Of a stretch of 64,000 nucleotides of DNA, positions 20,978-30,985 are shown one piece after another. Within the stretch, counting starts at the first letter, position 1. Each line of letters opens with the position of its first letter. The DNA comes from Escarpia spicata (lineage: Eukaryota; Annelida; Polychaeta; Sabellida; Siboglinidae): positions 21,813,921-21,877,920 of the forward strand of contig OZ023213.1 in assembly GCA_963995525.1 (NCBI GenBank). Reading direction: 5' to 3'. A model generated the notes under the pieces. That model was not told where the DNA came from and made no database searches. It saw only the letters and a program-made list of their open reading frames with translations. A program made the translations under genes and the position numbers.

Positions 20978-21749
20978 CAGTACTGGTTTGGGGCTGTTTG
21001 CATTTTCTTTGGCTACGTCAAGCTGCCGGATTTCTGTGATGTCAGTGTGTCTGTGAAGTTATTGTCTATTTCTGTGCAGATTTCTAGGATTTGTTCTTTG
21101 TCGTGTTGTTGCCTAACAAGTGGTTTTTAGTTGTGATGTTGTTGTCTTGTGGTTTTTAGTTGTGATGTTGTTGTCCTGTGGTTTTTAGTTGTGATGTTGT
21201 TTCTGGCAGGTCAAAGATGATTACATTGTTTAGTCTTTTTTCTCTTTCTTTTGTTTCAATGTTTTGCTCTTTCACTTGTAGTTGTACCACTTCTTTGACT
21301 TCAGATGGGCTAATGGTTAACTTTGTTTGGGCTTGTGTTGGGTTCTTTTTTATCTTGGATTCTGAGATATTTTCTCTCACTCTGTTCTCGTCAACTTTGG
21401 ATCCAAGTTCTTTTTCTATTTCATTTATTCTTTCTTCCACTTTCTTTAAGAATTGTTCGCACCTCTCCTCACAGCTCTTTTCTTTCTTGAAATTTGTCAT
21501 TACTTTTGAGTCACAGGGTGCACAAAACCAATGTACTTGCTGTTTGTCTGTCATTAGTTTATATTCTTTATTGTTTATATCCACACATTCAATACAGAAA
21601 TGTTTCTTGCCGAATTCGCATTCTAGGAGTTTATGGTTTGGTCCTTTGAAGTTTTGTTTACCCGCTGTGCATGTCCAAACTTCATCATCCACAGTTGTCC
21701 ACTGATAGTCAGTTTTACTTTTTGTTCTTGGTTTTTTGCTGGTTGCCAT
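20978..21749 (-). pseudogene. LINE family 2 ORF1, N-terminal part with PHD-like zinc finger
   Basis: The minus strand starts at ATG 21749. Residues about 20-80 have the Cys/His spacing of a PHD-type finger (VWTCTAG, LLECEF, HFCIEC, HWFCAPC). A charged coiled-coil region follows (about 90-165), then the hydrophobic strand RLNNVIIFDLPE that opens an RRM-like domain. CR1-type LINE ORF1 proteins can carry this order and are thought to bind RNA. A 29-bp tandem repeat at 21121-21207 breaks the frame; the later part (EQILEICTEIDNNF) is readable to 20978, where the hAT-like element interrupts. A close second copy is at 30976-31829. Confidence 0.82.
21121..21207. repeat. 29-bp tandem repeat inside LINE ORF1, three units
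   Basis: TGGTTTTTAGTTGTGATGTTG starts at 21121, 21150 and 21179. The unit is not a multiple of three, so each unit changes the reading frame. The homologous site at 31178-31290 has more units. Confidence 0.85.
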
Positions 21750-23050
21750 AACCTACTTTAGTTTTTATAGGTAGGCCTTCTTGTCTATACTACTATAGGA
21801 ATGGTTATACATATGAAATATACTCAATCAATGCTTCTATTGGGCTGGTTGTGGCATTCTGATAAGGTTCTCATGACATGGGACATTTAACATTATTTTT
21901 CAAATTCAGTTTCATGCACCCTTTGCAATTTGTAATGCACACTGCACAATCCTAGGTTAGCCCCAGAAGGTGTTGTATGCTTGTGTAGAGAAACAACACC
22001 TAACCCTAAGCCTAAAGGCTATGCCTAATGCATGCTATGGCTATAGCCTATTCCTAGGCTATAGGAAGTATAGATATGCAACGAGATTCGTGCCTAGGCA
22101 AGGTCAAGTTAAACAAACCTAATCCAAGACTAGGGCTACGCCATGGCTAACAGTATATTTTACAGTGAAAGATCATTGACATTGCCCTGTTTATTACTGT
22201 ATTAGGCTGTTACCAATATTATACTACTACTTTATAGCGACTCGCCTGGCTAGTTACAGCCTAATTAAAATACACCCATCCGGGCTGTATACGTAATAGT
22301 TTATACAGCGGCAACGCCTTCAGTTGAATGATGACAGCATGCGCATATGTGCCATGACTAACAGAGAATCAAAATATCACTAGACGATTTATCACTGCAT
22401 AAACGCGGCTCCGAAATTTCAAAAACTCACCAAATAGTAAACTTGCGACAATAACAATGGCAATAAACGCATTCCTCATTTTCAGCTTGCAGCCTTGCGA
22501 ATTTCGGTAGAATATAGACGAGTTCGATGCTTTGGTTTTCATAACAGCTCGATTTTAGGCTAACGGCAGCATCGGTGCCATGCACGTACGTTGCCTAGAG
22601 CAGGAACAACCGACGCGTGACGACGCATTCGTCGACGGGCCGATGCATATTGATATCCAGATCTTTATCTCGAGCAAAGGAAAATTAAGTGTCGGTGCTG
22701 CGTCGATAGTATACTTTCTGACTGTATGTTATTTTCCAAGTGCCAATATTGGAATTTCAAAGACGAGGGTGTGGACTTAAAGAAACATTCCAGAGTCCAC
22801 TGTAAACAACAAATAATAGCAATACGCCATAAACAAAATGTACCAATTATAATGCTACTAGTACTACATGTACTACTGCACACCTAATTCAGGTGATTCG
22901 CCAGATGGCAGTACAAACCAAAAACTCATTATCTGTGGGCTCCGTGATGTGACGCCACCGTGTGCGGTGTCAAAGCGAGACTGGTTCACAGCACACCGTG
23001 TTGTAAGATCCTGTCATAAGTAACTCTGTAACCATAACTATGTTGATTGG
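21750..23050. repeat. Duplicated segment, copy 1 (uninterrupted)
   Basis: Continuous with the LINE ORF1 copy and collinear with 31830-32684, 33948-34284 and 36731-36773. Shared landmarks include GAACCTTATC-type words near 21860, GACTCGCCTGGCTAG near 22240, GGCGACAATAAC near 22447, AGTGTCGGTGCTGCGTCG near 22690 and CATAAGTAACTCTGTAACC near 23015. This copy lacks both insertions found in copy 2. It ends at the gypsy A LTR. Whether the unit is LINE 5' sequence, another repeat or a host gene start is unresolved. Confidence 0.8.
22431..22479 (-). CDS. Candidate first exon encoding a signal-peptide-like sequence
   Basis: On the minus strand ATG (22479-22477) opens MRNAFIAIVIVASLLFG, a basic N-terminus followed by a hydrophobic core, directly followed by donor GTGAGT (22430-22425). 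The exon would be 49 nt, ending in phase 1. The duplicated segment repeats it at 32445-32493 with two conservative replacements. No downstream exon in the right phase could be joined, so this may be chance or a relic. Confidence 0.3.
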
Positions 23051-23271
23051 TGTAATGTCCTATTGTGATATTGTAATTGTTATCTTTATTTGTATTTGTT
23101 ATACCGTTCTAACCGGGGAAGGGTGCCGCGACTGGGAGTCGAGTGATAAGGATGGAGGTGAGAGATCACGAATAAAAACCGGTTTGGTACACTTTAAATT
23201 GTAATATTTATCTTCAGTTCAGTGCAATCCGTTGTAGCCTTGCGTTGTATAAGACATTACAATTCATTACA
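23051..23271 (+). mobile_element. 5' LTR of gypsy element A
   Basis: Starts TGTAATGTCC and ends TTCATTACA, giving TG..CA termini. AATAAA (23173) can act as a poly(A) signal. It is directly followed by TTGGCGACGAGGATGGGA, a primer-binding-site-like sequence usual in Mag-type gypsy elements. No matching 3' LTR is present because the element breaks off near 26620. Confidence 0.7.
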
Positions 23272-23326
23272 TTGGCGACGAGGATGGGATCTATAGACAC
23301 TCGAATGATTTGATGTTGTTAGGCTG

Positions 23327-24769
23327 ATGAATAAAGAAAATGCAAGAAGGAAGAAGGCCATGTTACTGTATCATGTAGGAGAGGACGTGTGTGATATTTT
23401 CGATACCCTATCTGTACCAGAGCCTGAAACAGACACCAATGTTTATCGATCAGCTCTCAAAGCTCTATCCGACCATTGTGAACCACAGAAATGCGTTGAC
23501 TACCATGTGTACAACTTTCGCAAGGAAGCGCAGAGATCTAACGAGAAAATAACTGAGTTCTACACCAGGCTGCAGCTACTGGTTAGGAAGTGTGAATTTA
23601 CCGACACATATCTCGAGATTAAACGTCAACTGATCCAAGGCACCACATCGGCACGCCTACGACGTAAATCCATCGAACAGAGCCTAACCCTCGACCAGAT
23701 TCTCAAACATGCACGCGCGATGGAGACTGCCGACGAGCAGAGTGCACAGGTCGAGAAAGAACATTCAAATGCTGTTCAGTATCGTAGTCATACCAAATCA
23801 TATGACAAAAAAACGAACACTAATACCAATCGTAGCTCCAAGTGTGGTCTGTGTGGGGGATCTTACCCGCACAAAGGTCAATGTCCAGCAAAAGGAAGGC
23901 GCTGTCTAAATTGCGATAAGCTCAACCACTTTGCTAAAGTGTGCAGGAGCAGACTAGCCCCCAAGGATAAGCCCGCTTTAAAGAAACAATACCGACAACC
24001 GAAGCAGCGAGATAGAGCAGTGACTACTCGAGTCGAGTTGCAACCTGATGACGAGGCTGGCGGTTGTGATGAACAGTACACGTTTCATGTCGGTGCGGCA
24101 TTGAGCGACAAACCTCTGTTCAACATTAAGATCGCGAACACGCCAATATGCTTCGTGGCTGACTCCGGTGCTACAGTCAACATCGTTAATGAGAAAGACT
24201 ACATAACCATACAACCGAGACCTGTTCTATCACCATCGTCGACTAAGGTCTACCCATGTATATCTGCCAAACCTCTGGAACTGTGTGGTGTTTTCCAAAG
24301 CGACATAAGTAGCCGTCACGAGATATGCAACACTACGTTCTACGTGGCGAAAGGACCTAGTAGGTCTCTCGTCAGCTGGAAAACTTCGCAGCGACTCAAA
24401 CTGATACAAGTCGCCAATACCATAGACGCACCAGACATATTGCGAGAGTTCGAGGACATCACCACTGGCGTAGGAGAATATACTGGAGATCCGGTTCGAA
24501 TTCATGTAGACGAATCTATCAAGCCAGTCGCACAACCTCATCGTCGCATTCCGTTTCATGTCAGACGACAAGTGGAGGAGAAGCTAGAACAACTCATACA
24601 GGACGATATAATCGAGAGGGCTGAAGGTGTGATACCCTGGGTATCGCCGATTGTGGTCGTGCCTAAGCCAAACAACCCTAATGAGATACGTATCTGCGTC
24701 GATATGAGGGCACTCAACCGGGCAATCATTCATATAGACACATCATTCCAACCACCGACGACATCATAG
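23327..24769 (+). pseudogene. Gypsy A (Mag-like): gag, protease and start of RT
   Basis: 480 codons. Gag-like helix region 1-140 (LLYHVGEDVCDIFDTL, VYNFRKEAQ..EKITEFYTRLQLLVRKCEF). Two zinc knuckles at about 173-206 (CGLCGGSYPHKGQC and CLNCDKLNHFAKVC). Aspartic protease with catalytic VADSGA at 278-282. RT start with WVSPIVVVPKP at 438-448 and RICVDMRALN. The Gag N-terminus seems short, since the first motif begins only about ten residues in, suggesting a deletion after the primer-binding site. A frameshift near 24755-24770 breaks RT. The element made its own particles and cDNA when active; this copy cannot. Confidence 0.9.
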
Positions 24770-25710
24770 TGGACCTGCATGGATGCAAACTCTTCAGCAA
24801 ACTTAACCTCAATCAAGGGTATCATCAGTTCCCACATCATCCTGACTCGAGGCAACTCACGACGTTTTCGATCCATGTCGGTTTGTACCGATACAAGAGG
24901 CTGAACTTTGGGTTATCATGTCTTGCCGAAATCTGTCAGAGGAAGGTCGGTGACGCAATCCGAGGCATCCGAGGCGTTCGCAATATTAGCGATGACATCT
25001 ACATTGGAGGCATAGATGAAGCACAACACAACGAGAGACTACGCAGAGTCTTACGGCGGCTGAAAGAAAACCAACTTTCCAAATGCTTGATACGTGTGCC
25101 GAGTATGTTGTTCTTCGGGCATATCTTCAGTGGAGAAGGCGTGTCACCGGATCCGAAGAAGGCCGAGGCTCTGCCAAGTGTAAACGCACCTAAGAACGTG
25201 ACTGAAGTACGAAGCTTGCTCAGTTCTGCTGCGTTTTGCTCGCGGTTCATCAAGGACTTCGCTACGACCACGCGTCCACTGCGTAAACTCACCTGCGATG
25301 GAGCACCCTGGGAATGTGGTGAACGTGAACAACACTCGTTCGAGCAACTCAAGACGGCATTGTCTACCAAAACGACTCTAGCGTACTTCGATCCGCAGAA
25401 ATCTACGACAATCTTCGTAGACGCTAGCCCGATCGGTCTGGAAGTCGTTTTGACTCAAAAGGATGCAACGACGAAAGAGGTAACACCACTCTACTTCGCG
25501 AGTCGACCACTGACCTCTACAGAGTCGCGATATCCTCAGATTGACCGAGAGGCGTTGGCCATAAGTTGGGCAATCAAACGCTTCCATCTCTACACGTACG
25601 GCAAGGAGTTCACGATCGTGACAGACCACCAGCCGTTGGTGACTATATTCAACAGTCCTTCGTCAAAGCCGACAGCGAGAATCGAACGATGGCTCATGGA
25701 TCTGCTGTGA
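24769..25710 (+). pseudogene. Gypsy A: RT palm and RNase H
   Basis: 313 codons continuing RT: FSKLNLNQGYHQ (residues 9-20), catalytic NISDDIYIGG with Asp75-Asp76, then RNase H with FVDAS (Asp218), DREALA (Glu261) and VTDHQPL (Asp286). Polymerase and nuclease residues are all retained. A stop (TGA at 25708-25710) follows RWLMDLL, where the family continues with a YDFKVIYQPG-type linker, still readable after it. Confidence 0.9.
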
Positions 25711-26620
25711 TACGACTTCAAAGTTATCTACCAACCTGGACAATCTAATCCTGCTGACTACGCATCGCGACATCCTGTTGATGTTGTATCCGCAGACGAG
25801 CTTGATGACACTGATGTAACCGAACACTACGTGACATACGTCGCGCGCAACGCAGTACCGAAGGCGATGACACTCAACGAGGTGGAACTTGCAACAGCTC
25901 GAGATCCAGTTCTACAAGTTGTTATGACGTGCATCGAATCAGGAAGATGGCACCACCCCTCGTCTGACATATCTCTGGCTGATCTGTCTAGGTACGAGAA
26001 CGTTAAGAATGAGCTTACCTGCACAGACACCGTGTTGCTGAAATCAAATCGCATCGTGATACCTGCCACCCTGCAAAGCAAAACGGTTGATAGCGCACAC
26101 GAAGGGCATCTCGGCGAAGTCAAGAGAAAAGGTCTGGTTCCCGAGTATGGACAAGCTAATCCAAACGCGAGTCAAGTCGTGCGCAGCTTGCCAAATAGCC
26201 ACACCGGTTATGAGTCGCGAACCACTGAAAATGTCTACATTACCGGACAACCCGTGTGAAGAGATGAGCTGTGACTTTGCACACGTCGATGGCGACACAC
26301 TGTTTGTAGTCATCGATGACTTTTCCAGATTCCCATTTGTCGAACCCGTTACATCCGAAGCGACAAGTGTGGTGTACCAAAACTCGACAAACTCTTTGTT
26401 TTTGCAACATTCGGAACCCCTGAGGTGTTAAAATCTGACAATGGGCCTCCATTCAATGGCAAAAACTTCACAACGTTTGTCAACGTGCTCGGATTCAAAC
26501 ATCGGAAGGTTACCCCACTTTGGCCGCGAGCGAACGGCGAGGTGGAACGATTTGTGAAGACGATGACAAAGTGTGTTAAGGCGGCCAAATCAGAAGGAAA
26601 AACTGGAGGAACGAACTACA
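25711..26620 (+). pseudogene. Gypsy A: integrase, frameshifted and 3' truncated
   Basis: Linker PGQSNPADYASRHP (about 25735) leads to an integrase. The zinc-binding region HEGHLG (26100) is followed, after a frameshift, by CAACQ (about 26180). Core residues: CDFAHVDG (first Asp, about 26280), a second frameshift near 26420, DNGPPFNG (second Asp, about 26440) and ANGEVERF (Glu, about 26540). All of HHCC and DDE can be recognised. Sequence ends at KSEGK..NE..Q near 26615, where it abruptly becomes element B. Confidence 0.88.
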
Positions 26621-27119
26621 GGAACATATGGAATAGGATGGAGCATCCACAATTTAACACACTTCCGTGTCTGCATCAAACATGTCTGTACTCATCAATG
26701 TTTATGTAAGTATCATCAGCTGTTCATTTATACACAATATAATCCTTGTATGAACGCATGGATGGAGCATCCACAGTTTAACATACATGCGAGTCCGCAT
26801 CAATCAAGTCTGCACTCATCAATGTTCATGTAAGTATCATCAACTGTTCATTTAGATACAACATAGTCCTTGTATTTGCTGGGTAGCTTGGACTTGTTGA
26901 TTCTGGTAGGGTACGAGTTGGTCTAACAACCGGTTCGGCATTTTGTTCCAGGGTGAGACGAATTTTCCCACCAGAAAGCGAGCCAAGTTTACCGTCGAAC
27001 ACTTCAGGATAGTCTTCAGTGCATGGACATTTGAGCAACTCTACAGCTGTAGACTGAAGTTACAGTTTCAAAATTCTCGTAATTCACCGTGATGAGCTTC
27101 ATGCATTCAGCAGCTTTAC
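26616..27119 (-). mobile_element. Gypsy element B, 3' part with internal deletion
   Basis: The minus-strand relative of element C. A roughly 130-bp unit (GGATGGAGCATCCACARTTTAACA ..) is tandemly duplicated at about 26636 and 26762, each matching C near 38133. From 26845 the sequence matches C 38217-38272, then jumps at TGATTCT to C 40696-40920, so almost all of pol (RT, RNase H, integrase) is missing. It breaks at 27119, where a LINE has inserted, and resumes at 30265. Confidence 0.82.
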
Positions 27120-27354
27120 AAGATTTTAACAAGATTTAACAAGATTGCCATTCAGAGAATTAATTCTAGATTGCAGGTGGACAAGAAAGCCATTTGGCTT
27201 ATCGAGAGTCCAACCCTTGTATCTACATATATCCAGCCCTTCTGAGGTATGTGTCGATTTTATTTTTAACATATTCACACTACTAGCACCCACACAATCA
27301 TCAGATAATCTGTTTAATTCATTCACAGTTCTTTGTGAAAATTAGAACTTTCTT

Positions 27355-28478
27355 ACGTCTAATCTACACTGCTCCTTTACTAATGTAACTTCATGTCCTC
27401 TAGTCTTTCTATCTTTCTTAACTGAACAAAACATATTTCTATCAATATTTTCATAACCATTCAATATTTTAAACACTTCTATCTGATCTCATCTCAATCC
27501 AATCTCCTGGTCTCTAGTGTTGTTAAACCACATTCTTTTAGGCGTTTTTCATAACTAAGATCCCTCAGTTTTGGTATAATTTTAGTCGCTCTCCTCTACT
27601 CTTTCTAGCATATCTATGCCCTTCTTGCGGTATGGCCTCCACGCTTGTATACGATATTCTAAATGAGGCCTAACTATTGTTTTGTACAGCGGTATTATTA
27701 GTTATTTTTCTTTATATGCTACATTTCGCTTAATCAATCCAAGGATTTGATTTCCATTTGAAGCTGCAATTCCACACTGCTCTGAAACCTTCATGTCAGC
27801 ACTAATTGTCAGCCCTAAGTCTTTTTCTTTTACAGTAGTACTTAGTACAGTTCCCCCCATTGTATATTCTACATATTCGTTCCCATGTCCTGTGTGAAGG
27901 CATTTACATTTCCCAAAATTGAACAACATTTGCCACTTTTCAGACCATTTGATCAACCTGTCAAGATCATCTTGTAAATGCTGTCTATCTCCATCACTTT
28001 CAATCCGTCTAAACACTTTCGTATCATCTGCAAATTTCAACACCTTGCTAGGTATATCATCGTCCAAACCGGTTATATATATTAAGAATACTATAGGTCC
28101 CAGTACTGATCCCTGTGGAACCCCACTCAAAACTGATTTCCAGTTTGAAGCCTCCCCATCAACAACTACCCGTTGTCTTCTGTCAATCAGCCATTTTTCT
28201 ATCCAGTTAATTATACCATTTCCTATGCCATGGGCATTTAGTTTAAGCAGTAATCTTTGATGTGGCACTTTGTCGAAAGCTTTTTGAAAATCTAAGTAGA
28301 TATCTACTGGTGATCCCTCATCTACCCACTTAGTGATATCTTCAAAAAAACATAACATATTTGTTAAGCATGACCTCGCTTTTAGAAACCCATGTTGAGA
28401 TGGGTTTATCAAGTTATGTTTAACAAGAAAATCCACCATGTGATCTTTAATTAGTCTTTCTAATAATTTACAAATCAC
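27355..28478 (-). pseudogene. LINE family 1: reverse transcriptase and C-terminus
   Basis: 258 uninterrupted codons from 28478 to 27702: KLLERLIKDHM, QHGFLKARSCLTN, LDFQKAFDKVPHQ, GVPQGSVLGPIVF and catalytic KFADDTKVF, then a thumb with KCKCLHTGH and the KDLGLTIS region. Downstream, in broken frames, are LYKTIVRPHLEY (about 27690), QAWRPY and LRDLSYEKRL-like words. Family role: target-primed reverse transcription. Catalytic residues are intact but the C-terminal part is frameshifted. Confidence 0.9.
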
Positions 28479-28503
28479 CGATGTTAAACTAACTAGTCTA
28501 TAA

Positions 28504-29094
28504 TTATTTGACTTGTTTCTCGAACCTTTTTTTAAATAACGGTATAATGTTTGCTTCTTTCCATTCTAAAGGAACCACTCCCTCTTCTAATGACAAGTTG
28601 AAAACTGTTGTAAGTGGTATGCTAATTTGTTCTACAATTTCCAATAGTAGTTTTGGTGGAATACCATCCACTCCAGGTGATTTATTATCCTTCATAGCCC
28701 TAATTTTCTTAGCTACCATTTCTGGGGTTACAATTAACTGTCTTAAATAGTCTGATTCTGCCCCCTTGAACTTAGCCTCTGGTACTGGCAGTGAACTAAT
28801 ATCTTCTCTGGTAAACACTGAACTAAAATACTCATTCAGGTCTTCTGCCATTAAGAATCCTTCTGATATTATATTTCCAGCACTATCTTCTAGAGGACCG
28901 ACCTTATCCTGAACTTTCTGTTTGCTTCGAACATACGCATAAAAACTCTTGCTGTCTTGTTTTATATTACAAGCTAATGTATGTTCATAGCTTCTCTTTG
29001 AATTTTTTATTTCAGCTGTAGCTTGGTTTAGTGCTTCTTTATAAATGTTGTAGTCTTCGTCATTTCCAGTACGTCTATATGACTTCCACATCAT
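28504..29094 (-). pseudogene. LINE family 1: endonuclease-RT linker
   Basis: 196 codons rich in charged residues (Lys/Asp), with SPGVDGIPPKLL (about residues 140-151) and VPLEWKEANIIPLFKK, the conserved fingers motifs that open the RT domain of CR1/Jockey elements. A frameshift just before 28504 separates it from the palm ORF. Confidence 0.88.
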
Positions 29095-29243
29095 TTGTTT
29101 ATACTTAATTTTTCTAATGGCTTCTTTTCATAAGTATTTCTTTCTGGTCCGTTACCCTTGTTTTTTGAAGGGAACAAATTTATCTACGATGCACTCTATT
29201 TCATTCTTTAAGATATTCCAGCATTCTGTTGCTGTCTTATTCT

Positions 29244-30113
29244 TCAGTGTGTATTCCAGTCTATCTTTACTAAATATTTCCTCATTTCCTTATATCTTCC
29301 TTTGTGGAAATTACTCCTGAACTGCTTTTTATTATTTCTTTCTGATTTTATTTTGATGGTAAAATGTATCTGGTTGTGATCACTACTTCCCAGAGGCTCA
29401 CATATTTTAACATTATCAACTAATTCATTCTGTGAGGACAAAACTAAGTCTAACACATTCTCTCCCCTGGTTGGTTCTAGCACATGTTGAGAAAGGAAAC
29501 TATCTTGTACTAAAACTAAAAACTTGTGGTCCTCACTACTCATACTCTGTAGAGATTTCCATTTTATATGCCCATGGTTAAAATCCCCCATAATAACACA
29601 GTCCCGTTTGCTCACTTCCCTTATAGCGTTTTGTATTTTTTCATTCTCTTCTATGCTTTTGTTTGAACTTCGATAAACTAATCCAACCGTTAACGTTCAG
29701 TTTCCTGTAACTATGTTACACCAAACAGCTTCTTCGCAATCTGTTTCTCTGTCTAATTTTATTTCATGAACCTGGATAGATTCTTTAATATATAAAATAA
29801 CTCCACCTCCCCTTCTTCCTATTCTATCTTTCCTAAACATTACATATCCTGTCAGTCCCAATTCGGCATCTGATATATCGGTGGTTGCCCATGATTCGGT
29901 TATACCTATTATGTGAGGGTCAATATCTTCTATGTTTAGTTCATCTCTTTTGTTTACTAAACTCCGTGCATTTAAACATACACATTTATACCCAGCTTCA
30001 GAACAGTTTTCCAGACTGTTCTTTGCTGAATTATTTTTGCTGTCTTTATCTATGCCTCCAGTTTCAGGCTTCCCTGCGAGTCCACCCTGCGAATTTAGTT
30101 TAAATAGATGCAA
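29244..30113 (-). pseudogene. LINE family 1: APE-type endonuclease in two frames
   Basis: The upstream frame (30113-29697) has CLNARSLVNKRDELN, IIGITESWA and GGGVILYIKE, the first endonuclease blocks. The downstream frame (29615-29244) has VIMGDFNHGHIKW and GSSDHNQIHF, which include the catalytic Asp-Asn and terminal Asp-His pairs. A frameshift or stop near 29690 separates them. The enzyme nicks target DNA to prime insertion. Confidence 0.88.
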
Positions 30114-30114
30114 C

Positions 30115-30264
30115 CTGTCCCACTGTCAACAGATCGCAGCAGATTCTCTGAGAATACTGCTGCCCCCTTTCCACTTAGATGGAAGCCATCTCTCATGTAC
30201 ATATCTTCAAAGTACCCCCATCAATCTATGAATCCCACGCCCTCTTTTTCACACATCTGCTCAA
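30115..30264 (-). pseudogene. LINE family 1: C-terminal piece of SGNH-type esterase domain
   Basis: The minus strand reads MYMRDGFHLSGKGAAVFSENL (about 30200-30140). The D-G-x-H block matches the catalytic Asp/His end of SGNH (GDSL-like) hydrolases, which some CR1-group LINEs carry ahead of the endonuclease. A stop lies in the preceding GFID*WGYFED. The Ser and GN blocks are lost by 5' truncation. Confidence 0.65.
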
Positions 30265-30985
30265 CTTTACGGCTGAGTAGTGGTGTCAGTTCGTCACATA
30301 GTCCACTTTGAACTTGTCTCCTGTAGCAGGATTTACGGTTTTAGCTTGGCACTTGCCGAGAGCTTCAGTCTTCACATTTTTCCACATGTTCAGAGTGATT
30401 GGTTCTGGGCATACATCTTTCTTCTTCACGTACTTCTTGGGCAGTATGCTGACAGTTGAACCACAGTCAACCTGCATCTTCACTGATTGCTTTTCGATCA
30501 GCATGTTGCGCAAAATGGAACCATCTTGAGAGCAGAGTGCGTGCGCAACGGCAGTGACGCTGCTGGTACCGCCAAAGCTAGCACCGGAGCTATCTGAGTC
30601 TGACCCACCTTGTACACTGTGAACAGTCTTAGGGCATTGCGTGAACCTTTGATATGGTTTCGACCCCTCACATCACATCACACGTCTTGCCTCATGCAGG
30701 GTAGAGTTCTTTCTTTATGGGGTGCGTTTTGCAGCAGAATTATCGCTGACAAGCAGATTTTCTTTCACTGAATGTCGACGTGTAGCGTCTGTATCTGGTG
30801 TCGACCCGGTTCACTGCTTCTGTTTTATTCAAAATTTTGCATTGTTCTTCAGCCTCTTGCATGCACCGGCAGATGTCTACTGCTCTGGGTAGATCAAGTT
30901 GCGATTGTGAAATGAGTTTGTTGCGGATTTTGTCACTCCTTACACCGAGGATTATCCTGTCAACAATCAACTTGTCCTTGATGTA
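30265..30985 (-). pseudogene. Gypsy B: protease and gag end
   Basis: Matches element C 40915-41611. Protease motif KMQVDCGSTVSILPKKY (about 30475-30425), with D-C-G in place of the usual D-S/T-G. Upstream is a gag C-terminal part with VDRIILGVRSDKIRNKL and ICRCMQEAEEQC (30970-30740). It stops at 30985 in TTGTCCTTGATG, where LINE ORF1 copy 2 begins. Confidence 0.82.

Larger units (their letters stand above)
27120..30264 (-). mobile_element. CR1/L2-type LINE family 1 inserted in gypsy B
   Basis: Minus-strand LINE of about 3.1 kb. Flanks CTTTAC (27114-27119 and 30265-30270) are a 6-bp target duplication, and the same site is uninterrupted in element C (CAGCTTTACGGCTGAG near 40911). The 3' end consists of TTGTTAAATC-type repeats, as in other CR1/L2 elements. 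The 5' end is truncated inside an esterase-like domain. Two more 3' fragments of the family occur at 19690-20000 and 50640-50925. Confidence 0.88.

Noticed and set aside
21178..21705. 175-codon plus-strand frame rich in Phe/Ser/Cys
   Set aside because: It is antisense to the LINE ORF1, which has a recognisable PHD-like finger on the minus strand.
23709..26588. Several plus and minus frames of 60-120 codons within gypsy A
   Set aside because: They overlap the gag-pol reading with recognisable zinc-knuckle, protease, RT, RNase H and integrase motifs and are out-of-frame shadows.
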